Assembly: GCA_900110635.1 (NCBI GenBank)
Contig: FOEK01000011.1
Span: 62,001 to 126,000, forward strand
Direction: 5' to 3'
DNA from: Lachnospiraceae bacterium NE2001
GTDB lineage: Bacteria; Bacillota; Clostridia; Lachnospirales; Lachnospiraceae
Length of the DNA: 64,000 bases
Under the pieces are notes generated by a model. The model was not told where the DNA came from, did no database searches, and worked only from the letters and a program-made list of their open reading frames with translations. Position numbers and translations under genes: made by a program. The first letter of the stretch is position 1. Each line of letters starts with the position of its first letter. Below, piece by piece: positions 44,295 through 52,751 of this stretch.

Positions 44295-44819
44295 ATGGAA
44301 ACTTTAGAGTTATTAAAGAAGAGAAGAAGTGTAAAGAGTTACAAGAGTGATCCTGTACCAAAGGAGCTCTTGGAGAAGATTGCGGAAGCTGGAACATTTG
44401 CTCCAAATGGCAAGGGTGCTCAGGCTGCAAAGATTATCGTTATTACAAATAAAGAGATCAGAGACAGGCTGTCTAAGTTAAATGCATCCATTATGGGTAA
44501 GGAGGAAGGCTTTGATCCATTTTATGGTGCTCCAGTTGTTTTCTGGGTGCTTGCTGACAAGGATTGCTTCACATCTGTTTATGATGGTAGTGTGGTTCTT
44601 GAGAATCTTCAGATTGCTGCAACTGACCTTGGTCTTGGTGCTTGCTGGATTCACAGAGCAAAGCAGGAGGTTGAGTCAGAAGAAGGACAGGCAATACTTA
44701 AGGAGATTGGCGTCGAAGGTAACTATGAGGGCATTGGTCACTGCGTAGTTGGCTATATCGATGGCGAGCTTCCTGCTGCAAAGCCTCGTAAGGATGACTT
44801 TGTTGTTTGGGCAGAATAA
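44295..44819 (+). CDS. Nitroreductase family protein
   Basis: 174 residues. The N-terminal FMN-binding motif KKRRSVKSYKSDPVPKELLEKI and the later LGLGACWIHRAKQEV segment are characteristic of small NAD(P)H:FMN nitroreductases. Substrates may be quinones or nitro compounds; not determinable here. GAAAGGGGA precedes the ATG. It has its own leader (44201-44294) in which I see no clear promoter. It ends at a terminator-bearing palindromic element. Confidence 0.9.
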   Translation: METLELLKKRRSVKSYKSDPVPKELLEKIAEAGTFAPNGKGAQAAKIIVITNKEIRDRLSKLNASIMGKEEGFDPFYGAPVVFWVLADKDCFTSVYDGSVVLENLQIAATDLGLGACWIHRAKQEVESEEGQAILKEIGVEGNYEGIGHCVVGYIDGELPAAKPRKDDFVVWAE

Positions 44820-44827
44820 ATCGAAAA

Positions 44828-44884
44828 TGTGCAATGGGGGACAGACCTCGGTGCAGTGGGGACGGACCCCACTGCACTTTTTTT
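44828..44884 (+). terminator. GGGGAC-core palindromic element R3 acting as terminator
   Basis: A half unit (TGTGCAATGGGGGACAGACCT) precedes a perfect 11-bp hairpin GTGCAGTGGGG (44851-44861) with CCCCACTGCAC (44867-44877), followed by seven T. It starts about 9 bp after the nitroreductase stop. Nearly the same sequence lies between hisD and hisB. Confidence 0.85.
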
Positions 44885-44887
44885 GAT

Positions 44888-44916
44888 TTGACAGGTAACG
44901 CTCGTTAGATTATAAT
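44888..44916 (+). promoter_or_regulatory. Consensus promoter of the tetR-type gene
   Basis: TTGACA (44888-44893), 17 bp, TATAAT (44911-44916), a perfect sigma-A consensus. The spacer contains an operator half of a repeated palindrome, so binding there would block RNA polymerase. Confidence 0.88.
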
Positions 44917-44933
44917 TGGTAACGTTCGTTAGA
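44894..44933. promoter_or_regulatory. Tandem TetR operators
   Basis: Two copies of GGTAACGYTCGTTAGA (44894-44909 and 44918-44933), each centred on the palindrome TAACG-nt-CGTTA, 24 bp apart. One lies between -35 and -10, the other over the likely start site. The layout predicts autorepression by the adjacent TetR-family protein. Confidence 0.85.
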
Positions 44934-44978
44934 AAACGGAATATATGTTTTGTTAAGTAAACTAATGGAGGGTGAGAC

Positions 44979-45572
44979 ATGGCAAGAACAAATGCTAAGG
45001 AACCTTTGGTCGAAGCGGCAAGAGAACTTTTTTCCTTAAAGGGTTATGCCGGGACCAGTGTTGATGAGATTGCTGAATCTATAGGTATCAAAGGGCCGAC
45101 AATATACAAGTATTTTAAGAATAAAGAGGAACTGTTAAAGGCTGTTATTGATTGTGCAGAAGATGAATATATCAAAGGTATGGAGGCCACTGGTAATCTT
45201 CCTGAGTATATTCATACTGGAGAAGACCTTAAGGGATATGCCCTTAAATCTTTGCATTTTACACTTAATAATGAAACAGCAAAAAAAATGCGAAGACTAA
45301 TGACGATTGAACAGTTTAGAAATGAAGCTCTTGCACAGCAGACTACACGGCATCAGCTGACATACCTACGGGATCTTTATGCATCTATATTTCGGAAAAT
45401 GATGGAACGAAAGGAGATGATTCAAGGAGATGCTGACATTATAGCGCTTCAGTTTATTTCTCCTATAACAATTATGATTCAGTTGATGGAGAGAGAACCT
45501 ACAAAAAAAGAAGAAGCTTTTCAGACAATTGATAAGCATATAGATGTTTTTATTGAGCATTATTTGATTTAA
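44979..45572 (+). CDS. TetR/AcrR family transcriptional regulator
   Basis: 197 residues. The N-terminal helix-turn-helix reads LVEAARELFSLKGYAGTSVDEIAESIGIKGPTIYKYFKNKEELLKAV, the TetR signature. The remaining 140 residues form the ligand-binding and dimer domain, with no recognisable specificity. GGAGG precedes the ATG. Its promoter carries two palindromic operators, so it probably represses itself. I found no other copy of the operator in the window, so other targets, if any, lie outside. Confidence 0.93.
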   Translation: MARTNAKEPLVEAARELFSLKGYAGTSVDEIAESIGIKGPTIYKYFKNKEELLKAVIDCAEDEYIKGMEATGNLPEYIHTGEDLKGYALKSLHFTLNNETAKKMRRLMTIEQFRNEALAQQTTRHQLTYLRDLYASIFRKMMERKEMIQGDADIIALQFISPITIMIQLMEREPTKKEEAFQTIDKHIDVFIEHYLI

Positions 45573-45643
45573 AATGATGCAACACTTAGAGGATTATTAA
45601 ATACTTCTTTAAAGTGGATTTATAGAGAGGAAAGGATGATAAA

Positions 45644-47302
45644 ATGAAATACGCTTTATCAAAATTAAATAAAGGAATAATTGCGGTTTTTCTTGCTGCT
45701 CTTATGATTGTTGGAATAATCTCAGCACCTCAGATGATTATTTCATCATTTGCGATTGGAGAAACATTTGATGTTGGATGCTTAAAGTATAAGGTGTTGA
45801 CTGATGATACTGTTGAGGTATCTAAAAATCTTCGTACATCTAAGAATATAGTTATACCAAAGACGGTAAGTTATGGTGGAAAAGAATATACTGTAACAGG
45901 AATTGGACATATGGCTTTCTCGGAGCAGGCTTGGGATGACGATGAAATAGTAATGCCTATTGAATCTGTGGTAATACCTGATTCTATTACAAGTATTGAA
46001 GGGGCTGCATTTGAATGCTGTAAAAATCTTACAAGTATATCAATTCCTGATTCTGTAACAACACTCAAAAATGATGCATTTTATTTTTGTATAAACCTTT
46101 CAAGTGTTAAATTATCTAAGAATTTAACAAGTTTAGAAGACAGAACATTTTGTGGCTGTTGCTCTTTAGGTAGCATTACTATTCCTAATGGAGTAACTAA
46201 GATTGGTGATGAAACATTTTATGGATGCGATAAGTTTACGTGTATTGAGATTCCTGACAGTGTTGAAGAGATAAATGAGAGCGCCTTTAATTCCTGTGAT
46301 AATCTTGAAGAGATAATTGCTTCTAAGGATGCGAAGTTTATTCTAAAGGATGATCGTGTTATAGAACTGACATCTTTCACGATTGATTCTCCCCACGGAA
46401 CTATTGAGCTGACTGGAACTCAGACAACGAAGGATAGATTTGATAAGAATATATGTGTATATTGGGATACAGTAAAGGTTTTGGTGACTCCAGATGAAGG
46501 TTATGAGCTGGAATCTTTGACTGTTACTGATAATGAAAATGATACTACTATAATCATAACCGAAAATTCCTTTATTGACAGCTATTTTGATTTTACTATT
46601 AAGGCAACTTACAAAGCTTTGACCGATCAGAATACTAATAATGGAAATGAATCAGGTTCTAATAATGGCATAAATAACGGAACCAATACAGGAAATAGTA
46701 ACGGAAATAGCGGTGCAAATACAGAAAATGAAAATAACGGAACCAATACAGGAAATGATACCGGAAATGATGATACTAGTACAGGCGATGGAAATATTAA
46801 TAACGGTGACGCCAATTCTGTGAATAATAATGGCGCAGATAACGGTTCAAATAATGGGTCAACGTCTGCTATATATTCATCTGAATGGGTGAATGGCAAA
46901 TGGTATAATGCTGATGGAAGTCAGACTTATGAGCCAACTATGAGCTGGAAGAGTAATGGTTCAGGCTGGTGGATGGAGGATACATCAGGCTGGTATCCAG
47001 TATCTCAGTGGCAGAAGATTGATGGTTATTGGTACTATTTCAATGCTTCTGGATATATGGCATCTGATGAATGGGTAGGTGGCTACTATTTATCTGGAAG
47101 TGGAGCTCTTACCTATAATCACACAGCTTCCTGGTACAGCGATTCAAATGGTTGGTACTACAAAGATACTTCAGGCTGGTATCCAACCAGTCAGTGGGCA
47201 AAGATCAATAGCAACTGGTATTATTTTAACAATAATGGTTATATGGTAACAAGCCAGTACATTGACGGCTACTGGATCGACTCAAACGGAGTATGTAAAT
47301 AA
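45644..47302 (+). CDS. Secreted leucine-rich-repeat protein with cell-wall-binding repeats
   Basis: 552 residues. A signal peptide (1 to about 37) precedes BspA-type leucine-rich repeats at about 68-228 (IPDSITSIEGAAFECCKNLTSI pattern). Residues 245-325 form a beta domain resembling bacterial B-repeats. A linker at 328-410 is rich in Asn, Gly and Thr, including a duplicated NGTNTGN. The C-terminus (414-552) carries aromatic cell-wall or glucan-binding repeats (SGWYPVSQWQKIDGYWYYF and relatives). It is likely a surface protein that binds host, polysaccharide or other cells. The same C-terminal module occurs on the adjacent GH9 enzyme. Confidence 0.88.
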   Translation: MKYALSKLNKGIIAVFLAALMIVGIISAPQMIISSFAIGETFDVGCLKYKVLTDDTVEVSKNLRTSKNIVIPKTVSYGGKEYTVTGIGHMAFSEQAWDDDEIVMPIESVVIPDSITSIEGAAFECCKNLTSISIPDSVTTLKNDAFYFCINLSSVKLSKNLTSLEDRTFCGCCSLGSITIPNGVTKIGDETFYGCDKFTCIEIPDSVEEINESAFNSCDNLEEIIASKDAKFILKDDRVIELTSFTIDSPHGTIELTGTQTTKDRFDKNICVYWDTVKVLVTPDEGYELESLTVTDNENDTTIIITENSFIDSYFDFTIKATYKALTDQNTNNGNESGSNNGINNGTNTGNSNGNSGANTENENNGTNTGNDTGNDDTSTGDGNINNGDANSVNNNGADNGSNNGSTSAIYSSEWVNGKWYNADGSQTYEPTMSWKSNGSGWWMEDTSGWYPVSQWQKIDGYWYYFNASGYMASDEWVGGYYLSGSGALTYNHTASWYSDSNGWYYKDTSGWYPTSQWAKINSNWYYFNNNGYMVTSQYIDGYWIDSNGVCK

Positions 47303-47379
47303 ATAAATATATATATATTGAGAGATGAGATGGTGCCTTACTTATTTAGTGTAGACGCCATTTCTTTTTATTGTTAAAA

Positions 47380-47437
47380 TGTGTGAGGGGGACAGTCCCC
47401 ACTCGCACATAGGTCTGTCCCCACTCGCACATTTTTT
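47380..47437 (-). repeat. GGGGAC-core palindromic element R4, inverted, with alternative hairpins
   Basis: Read on the - strand it has the half-unit plus hairpin layout of R3 and R5 with arms TGTGCGAGT. On the + strand, GTGTGAGGGGGACAG can pair either with the next CCCCACTCGCAC (ending 47408) or with the later CTGTCCCCACTCGCAC (ending 47430), which is followed by TTTTTT. It sits directly before the ribosome site of the GH9 gene. Confidence 0.7.
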
Positions 47438-47453
47438 GAAGGAGTGTGGTTTT

Positions 47454-49397
47454 ATGAGGAAATTTTTAAGTTTAGTGTTATCAGTAGCGTTGGCTGCATC
47501 ACTTTTTGCGGTGCCAAAGATTGACACAAAAGCGGCAGCGATTGAAGTGAACTTCGCGAAGCTGCTTCAGGAGTCACTGTATTTTTATGATGCAAATATG
47601 TGTGGTCAGGATGTTGCTAGTCGCTCGGCATTTTCCTGGAGAGGCAACTGCCACGCTGGTGATCAGACGGTGTCAGTAAATGGAAAAACTGTAAATGTCA
47701 GCGGTGGCTTTCATGATGCTGGTGATCACCTGAAGTATGGTCTTACTGAGGCGTATTCTGCCAGTGTATTGGGGATTGCCTATCTTGAATATCCAGGGTC
47801 TTTTAATGATACTTATAGCACTGCTCATTTAAAAACAATACTTAATCATTTTACAGAATATTTTGAGAGATGTACTGTGTTAAATGATGATGGCTCGGTA
47901 AACGCATTTGTCTATATGGTTTCTGATGGGCCGGAGGATCATAGTAAATGGTCTTCACCGGAATCGCAGAACGATGTTCGTCACGTATATTATACCTCTG
48001 ATAGTAATCCTGCTACGGATGTGGTGAGTGAGACGGCTGCGGCTCTGGCACTTCAGTATATTAATTTTGGCGATGCAACTGCACTGGATTATTCTAAAAA
48101 GCTATTTAATTATGCTATGACTCATAGCGGTGTTTGTGCCAAGGACGGACTCTGGGATAACAGTACTGGTAACTATCTATATGATTCTCAGTCTTGGGGA
48201 GATGATTACGGCCTTGCCGCGGCTCTTCTATATAAAGCTACTGGTGATGGCACGTATATAAATGAGTTTAATAACGTTAAAAATGGTTCATATCAGAACA
48301 GTGGTTACAATGTTTGGTCCTGGTTTTCATGGGATAATGTAAGTGCCTTTGCTGAATACTACGGTACAAATGATGCCTCGGCACTCTATAACTGCGCTAA
48401 TAATATGTATAACGGTATGGATAAGAGCGGTGGTTATGGCTGTCTTCTTCAGTGGGGAAGTGCAAGATATAATTGTAATACTCAGTTCCTTGGTCTCGTT
48501 TCTGATAAAGCTCAGGGGAAAGAAGAGTGGAAAAACTGGTCTACTGGTCAAATGGCATATCTCTTGGGAGATAATTCAAAGAATCAGTGCTATGTTGTAG
48601 GTTATAATGGTTATTCTGCGAAATACCCTCATCACCGAGCTGCATCAGCTTCTGGTGATGCCAATCAGTATTCTGACAACAGACATACACTGCTTGGAGC
48701 GCTTGTTGGTGGTCCAAAGAATTCAAATGGTGACTATACGGATAGTCAGGGCGATTATCAGTGCAATGAGGTAGCAATTGATTATAATGCAGGCCTTGTA
48801 GCTGCTGCGGCCGCTTTATATTCAGTTCATAAATCTGATGGCGTATCTACTAATACACTTATGACAGCGGCAGATGTTAATTCTGCAGGCTGTGAGCTAA
48901 GATTTACATATAATACATCAGGTGGTATATCTGAAGGAACTTCTGGCCTTGAAGGTGGTTCTGCTGCGAATTCCTCCGGCGGTGGATCGGGTTCGGCTGC
49001 AGGAACACCAAATAATGAATGGTTAAATGGTCAGTGGTACGGAGCAAATGGTGATACCTCATATGCGCCAAAAGGTTCCTGGCATGTAAATAGTACAGGC
49101 TGGTGGTTCCAGGATGAAAGCGGCTGGTATCCTTGGAGTCAGTGGGTTAAGATTGATGGGAAATGGTATTACTTTGATTACTACGGCTATATGGTTTCAA
49201 ATGCCTGGCAGGATGGCTATTGGTTATCAGGTAGTGGTGCCTGGGAATATGCTGGTATAGGAAGCTGGCATTCTCAGGGAGGAAGCTGGTGGTATGGAGA
49301 TACCACAGGATGGTACGCACAAAACTGTTGGCAGAAGATTAACGGGATCTGGTATTACTTTGATGGTTCTGGTTATATGGTACAAGTATATGAATAA
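47454..49397 (+). CDS. GH9 endoglucanase with cell-wall-binding repeats
   Basis: 647 residues. A signal peptide (1 to about 28, cleavage near TKAAA) precedes the GH9 catalytic domain (about 33-490). Catalytic features are GGFHDAGDHLKYG with Asp88 and Asp91, the PHHRAASA signature around His393-His394, and the acid Glu439 in CNEVAIDYNAG. A Gly/Ser linker (490-520) leads to aromatic cell-wall-binding repeats at 522-647. It should cut beta-1,4-glucans outside the cell and stay attached to the surface, since it has repeats instead of a CBM3 or dockerin. ATG 47454 has GAAGGAG upstream; an upstream in-frame start falls inside the palindromic element and is rejected. Confidence 0.93.
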   Translation: MRKFLSLVLSVALAASLFAVPKIDTKAAAIEVNFAKLLQESLYFYDANMCGQDVASRSAFSWRGNCHAGDQTVSVNGKTVNVSGGFHDAGDHLKYGLTEAYSASVLGIAYLEYPGSFNDTYSTAHLKTILNHFTEYFERCTVLNDDGSVNAFVYMVSDGPEDHSKWSSPESQNDVRHVYYTSDSNPATDVVSETAAALALQYINFGDATALDYSKKLFNYAMTHSGVCAKDGLWDNSTGNYLYDSQSWGDDYGLAAALLYKATGDGTYINEFNNVKNGSYQNSGYNVWSWFSWDNVSAFAEYYGTNDASALYNCANNMYNGMDKSGGYGCLLQWGSARYNCNTQFLGLVSDKAQGKEEWKNWSTGQMAYLLGDNSKNQCYVVGYNGYSAKYPHHRAASASGDANQYSDNRHTLLGALVGGPKNSNGDYTDSQGDYQCNEVAIDYNAGLVAAAAALYSVHKSDGVSTNTLMTAADVNSAGCELRFTYNTSGGISEGTSGLEGGSAANSSGGGSGSAAGTPNNEWLNGQWYGANGDTSYAPKGSWHVNSTGWWFQDESGWYPWSQWVKIDGKWYYFDYYGYMVSNAWQDGYWLSGSGAWEYAGIGSWHSQGGSWWYGDTTGWYAQNCWQKINGIWYYFDGSGYMVQVYE

Positions 49398-50196
49398 GAT
49401 ATTTTTTAGTGATCTGGATGGATCTTTATTAACTGATGATAAGAGAGTGTCACCTAAAACCATGGAGGCTCTTTCAAGATTTGTAGAAGCCGGCAATACA
49501 TTTGCTATCTGTACTGGACGTGATATTAATAGTTCTCTTTCTGTGTATAGGAATCTTGGACTGAATATTAAGGGGGCGTATGTTGTAGCTTATAATGGTG
49601 GTCAGATATATGATGTTGATAATGAGAAGACCATATATCGAGAGGGTATACCTATTGAGATGGTAAGGGAACTTTTGGATATGGCTTATAGCTTTGGTCT
49701 TCACGTTCACACCTACAATGATCATTTTATCCTTACTGAAGCTTATAATGAGTGCGTTGAGTTTTATCGCAAGGTTATTAAGACGCCGCTTATTTTAGCC
49801 GATGACATAATGCCATATGTAGATGTGCCTCCCTGCAAGATAATATGTATTGAGATGCACGACCATGAGAAACAGGACCGTTTAAGACGAGCTGTTTTAG
49901 ATAAATATTCAGATATGCTGGATTCCATGTATTCAAATGATTATTATCTGGAACTCATTCCTAAGAATTCTGGAAAAGGTAATTCGCTTATCAGGCTTCG
50001 CGATATACTTGGAATAAAACCTGAAAATGTTATCGCGGCTGGTGACGGCGAGAATGATATATCAATGATCCAAAATGCTGGGATTGGAATAGCGATGATA
50101 AATGCACCGCAGAATGTTCGGGATGCTGCCGATATAGTAACAGAGACTGATAATAATCATGACGGACTTGCACCAATATTACTTGCAAACCTATAG
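49390..50196 (+). CDS. Cof-type HAD-IIB phosphatase
   Basis: 268 residues. The N-terminus KIFFSDLDGSLLTDDKRVSP has the DxDG nucleophile motif, and GDGENDISMIQNAGIGIAM is the C-terminal Mg-binding motif. The type IIB cap sits between them. Substrates are usually sugar or cofactor phosphates; none can be assigned. ATG 49390 overlaps the GH9 end by 8 bp and lacks a clear ribosome site, so translation is probably coupled to GH9. A longer frame from 49294 runs through the GH9 repeats and is rejected. Confidence 0.88.
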   Translation: MNKIFFSDLDGSLLTDDKRVSPKTMEALSRFVEAGNTFAICTGRDINSSLSVYRNLGLNIKGAYVVAYNGGQIYDVDNEKTIYREGIPIEMVRELLDMAYSFGLHVHTYNDHFILTEAYNECVEFYRKVIKTPLILADDIMPYVDVPPCKIICIEMHDHEKQDRLRRAVLDKYSDMLDSMYSNDYYLELIPKNSGKGNSLIRLRDILGIKPENVIAAGDGENDISMIQNAGIGIAMINAPQNVRDAADIVTETDNNHDGLAPILLANL

Positions 50197-50252
50197 AAAA
50201 TGCAATAAAGTAAGAGTAATGCATATTTTGTCATAAATTACCAAGAAAGTGT

Positions 50253-50281
50253 TTGACATTGATTTACATAAATGATAATAT
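50253..50281 (+). promoter_or_regulatory. Promoter of the rplU operon
   Basis: TTGACA (50253-50258), 17-bp spacer, TAATAT (50276-50281), followed by about 90 nt of leader. Confidence 0.6.
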
Positions 50282-50287
50282 ATCACG

Positions 50288-50360
50288 GTATGCCGCATAA
50301 CCAGGTTGAAAGTGCGCCCATTTTCGGGAGCCACCGATGTTAGCGAGATTTATAAGTTAG
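50288..50360 (+). ncRNA. Putative L21 ribosomal protein leader
   Basis: The leader contains GCCGCATAACC, TTGAAAGTGCGCCC and CGGGAGCCACCG, which resemble the L21 leader of low-GC Gram-positives that regulates rplU. The GCGCCC/GGGAGC parts can form a short hairpin. A covariance-model match was not possible here. Confidence 0.55.
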
Positions 50361-50372
50361 GAGGAAGAACTT

Positions 50373-50681
50373 ATGTACGCTGTAATTGCAACAGGCGGAA
50401 AGCAGTACAAGGTAGCTGAAGGCGATATCGTTAGAGTTGAAAAGCTCGGAGCAGAGGATGGCGCAACAGTTACATTTGATGATGTTGTACTTGTAAACAC
50501 AGATAGTGATATTCTTGTAGGCGACAAGGCAGCAAGCGCAAATGTTAAGGCTACTGTTCTTAGAACTGCTAAGGCTAAGAAGGTGACAGTTTATAAGTAT
50601 AAGCCAAAGAAGGGTCACCACAAGAAGAATGGTCATAGACAGCCATTTACAGAAGTAAAGATTGAAGCTATTAATGCATAA
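50373..50681 (+). CDS. rplU: 50S ribosomal protein L21
   Basis: 102 residues, standard. It begins MYAVIATGGKQYKVAEGDIVRVEKL and ends with the basic KPKKGHHKKNGHRQPFTEVKI motif of L21. It heads the conserved operon rplU-prp-rpmA-obg. AGGAGGAAG lies upstream of the ATG, after the putative L21 leader. Confidence 0.98.
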   Translation: MYAVIATGGKQYKVAEGDIVRVEKLGAEDGATVTFDDVVLVNTDSDILVGDKAASANVKATVLRTAKAKKVTVYKYKPKKGHHKKNGHRQPFTEVKIEAINA

Positions 50682-50717
50682 TCTGTAATCTCAGTTAAAT
50701 CTTGTAAAGGATTTGAA

Positions 50718-51050
50718 ATGATTAAAGCAATTTTCTACTCAAGGGACAATAAAGTATTTGGTTTTAAGATCAAAGGTCATGCTGAGTATGGACGCTGTGG
50801 CAAGGATGTTGTCTGTGCTGGCGTATCTGCTCTTGTTATCAACACAGTAAACTCTATCGAGAGTTTTACTGAGGACTCAGTTGTTACTGAGGAATGTGAA
50901 GACGGTCTTGTACGTTTCAAGGTTGTTGGCAAGGTTAGTCCCCAGAGTAAACTGTTACTTAAGTCTCTTCGTTTAGGACTCTGTTCTATATATGAAGAGT
51001 ACGGAGACAAGTATATCCAGATATATTTTAGGGAGGTAAGTCATGTTTAA
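50718..51050 (+). CDS. prp: Ribosomal-processing cysteine protease Prp
   Basis: 110 residues. The catalytic pair is His21 (KGHAEYG) and Cys33 ([11 protein letters not shown]), the YsxB/Prp signature. It removes the N-terminal extension of L27, encoded just downstream with the matching cleavage site. The 3' end overlaps rpmA by 8 bp. This gene and the extended L27 occur together in Firmicutes. Confidence 0.95.
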   Translation: MIKAIFYSRDNKVFGFKIKGHAEYGRCGKDVVCAGVSALVINTVNSIESFTEDSVVTEECEDGLVRFKVVGKVSPQSKLLLKSLRLGLCSIYEEYGDKYIQIYFREVSHV

Positions 51051-51327
51051 GATGAATTTACAGCTCTTCGCTCATAAGAAGGGAATGGGTTCTACCAAGA
51101 ACGGTAGAGATTCAGCTTCTAAGAGACTTGGAGCTAAGCGTGCAGATGGTCAGTTTGTACTGGCCGGCAATGTGCTTTATACACAGCGTGGTACAAAGAT
51201 CCATCCAGGACTTAATGTTGGACGTGGCGGAGATGATACTCTGTTCGCATTAACAGATGGAGTTGTTAGATACGAAAGACTTGGAAGAGACAGAAAGCAG
51301 GTTTCTATCTATCCAGTTGCTGAGTAA
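51043..51327 (+). CDS. rpmA: 50S ribosomal protein L27 with Prp-cleaved extension
   Basis: 94 residues. The N-terminal extension [10 protein letters not shown] is followed by [14 protein letters not shown], the start of mature L27, so Prp is expected to cut after FA. The body is standard ([30 protein letters not shown]). GGGAGG lies upstream inside prp. L27 reaches into the peptidyl transferase centre, so removal of the extension is needed for function in organisms studied. Confidence 0.97.
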   Translation: MFKMNLQLFAHKKGMGSTKNGRDSASKRLGAKRADGQFVLAGNVLYTQRGTKIHPGLNVGRGGDDTLFALTDGVVRYERLGRDRKQVSIYPVAE

Positions 51328-51345
51328 TTAGTATCGTAATTAATG

Positions 51346-51381
51346 GAGCTTTGTGGAGTTATACCACAGAGCTCTTTTTTT
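51346..51381 (+). terminator. Terminator between rpmA and obg
   Basis: 11-bp stem GAGCTTTGTGG (51346-51356) with CCACAGAGCTC (51364-51374), one mismatch, followed by seven T. It lies 19 bp before the obg start, so obg expression would need read-through or its own start. Confidence 0.75.
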
Positions 51382-51399
51382 GAAGGTAAGGAGTTAGCT

Positions 51400-52704
51400 A
51401 TGGCAAATATGTTTGCAGATAGAGCGAAGATATATGTGCGTTCTGGTAAGGGCGGCGATGGTCACGTTTCTTTCCGTCGAGAGCTGTATGTACCCAATGG
51501 AGGTCCAGATGGTGGTGATGGCGGTAAGGGCGGCGATGTCATCTTTGTAATAGACAAAGGCCTGAATACTCTTACGGATTTTAAAAATATAAGGAAATAT
51601 AAAGCCGGAGATGGCGAAGAGGGTGGCAAGCGTAAATGTCACGGTAAGAATGGAAATGATGTAGTGATCAAGGTTCCGCCTGGAACTGTTATCAAGGATT
51701 TTGAAACAGGTAAGGTTATTGTTGATATGGCTGATAGAGAAGAGCCATTTACTCTTCTTACTGGAGGCAGAGGCGGAAAGGGAAATATGCATTATGCAAC
51801 CAGCACTATGCAGGCTCCCCGTTATGCACAGCCTGGAGAACCTGCTATCGAGAAAACTCTGACCCTTGAACTTAAAATGATAGCGGATGTTGGTCTTGTT
51901 GGTTTCCCAAGCGTTGGTAAATCTACGATTCTTTCCAAGGTTTCAAATGCAAGACCTAAGATTGCTGATTATCATTTCACTACACTTGTACCTAATCTTG
52001 GTGTTGTGGGACTAGGCGATGGACGTGGTTTCGTAATGGCTGATATCCCTGGTATTATAGAGGGTGCTGCCGAAGGTGTGGGCCTGGGTCTTGATTTCCT
52101 CAGACATATAGAGAGAACCAGAGTTCTTCTTCACGTTGTGGATGCTGCTTCTGTTGAAGGTCGTGATCCTATTGCTGATATAGAGGCTATCACAGATGAG
52201 CTTCGCAGTTACAGTGAACAGCTGGCAGAGAGACCAACCATTATAGTAGCCAACAAGCTGGATGTGCTTCCAGCTGAGGATCGTGAGGATATTATCAAAA
52301 AGCTTAAGAACAGATTTGAACCAGATGTTCCAGTTATTCCTATTTCTGCTGCTACAGGCGAGGGAATTAAGGATATGCTTGAGATGGCGTATCAGATGAT
52401 TCAGACAGCTCCAGATGATGTGATGGAGTTCACGCCTGAGATTTCCCTTGAGGAATATGGATCACGAATTGAAGAGCTTCCATTCACTGTTGAAAAATCT
52501 GCTGATGAGGATAATGTATATATCGTTGAAGGTCCTCGAATTGAGAAAATGCTTGGCTATACCAATCTGGAAGACAATAAGGGGTTCAAGTTCTTCCAGG
52601 ACTTTATGGTTAAAAATGGTATTATTGATGAACTGAAGGCGCTTGGAATTCAGGAAGGCGATACAGTTATGGTATATGGCTGGGCCTTCGAGTTCTTTGA
52701 ATAA
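51400..52704 (+). CDS. obg: GTPase Obg (ObgE/CgtA)
   Basis: 434 residues. The glycine-rich Obg fold (GKGGDGHVSFRRELYVPNGGPDGGDGGKGG) fills 1-158, the GTPase domain has GFPSVGKSTILS (G1), and a C-terminal OCT domain is present, as in other Gram-positive Obg proteins. It acts in 50S maturation and stress control. ATG 51400 has AAGGAG 6 bp upstream; an in-frame start at 51343 overlaps the terminator and is rejected. Confidence 0.97.
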   Translation: MANMFADRAKIYVRSGKGGDGHVSFRRELYVPNGGPDGGDGGKGGDVIFVIDKGLNTLTDFKNIRKYKAGDGEEGGKRKCHGKNGNDVVIKVPPGTVIKDFETGKVIVDMADREEPFTLLTGGRGGKGNMHYATSTMQAPRYAQPGEPAIEKTLTLELKMIADVGLVGFPSVGKSTILSKVSNARPKIADYHFTTLVPNLGVVGLGDGRGFVMADIPGIIEGAAEGVGLGLDFLRHIERTRVLLHVVDAASVEGRDPIADIEAITDELRSYSEQLAERPTIIVANKLDVLPAEDREDIIKKLKNRFEPDVPVIPISAATGEGIKDMLEMAYQMIQTAPDDVMEFTPEISLEEYGSRIEELPFTVEKSADEDNVYIVEGPRIEKMLGYTNLEDNKGFKFFQDFMVKNGIIDELKALGIQEGDTVMVYGWAFEFFE

Positions 52705-52751
52705 ATGGACGAATCAAATACTTCGTTTAACTTAAGAAAGAGGAAAGATAA

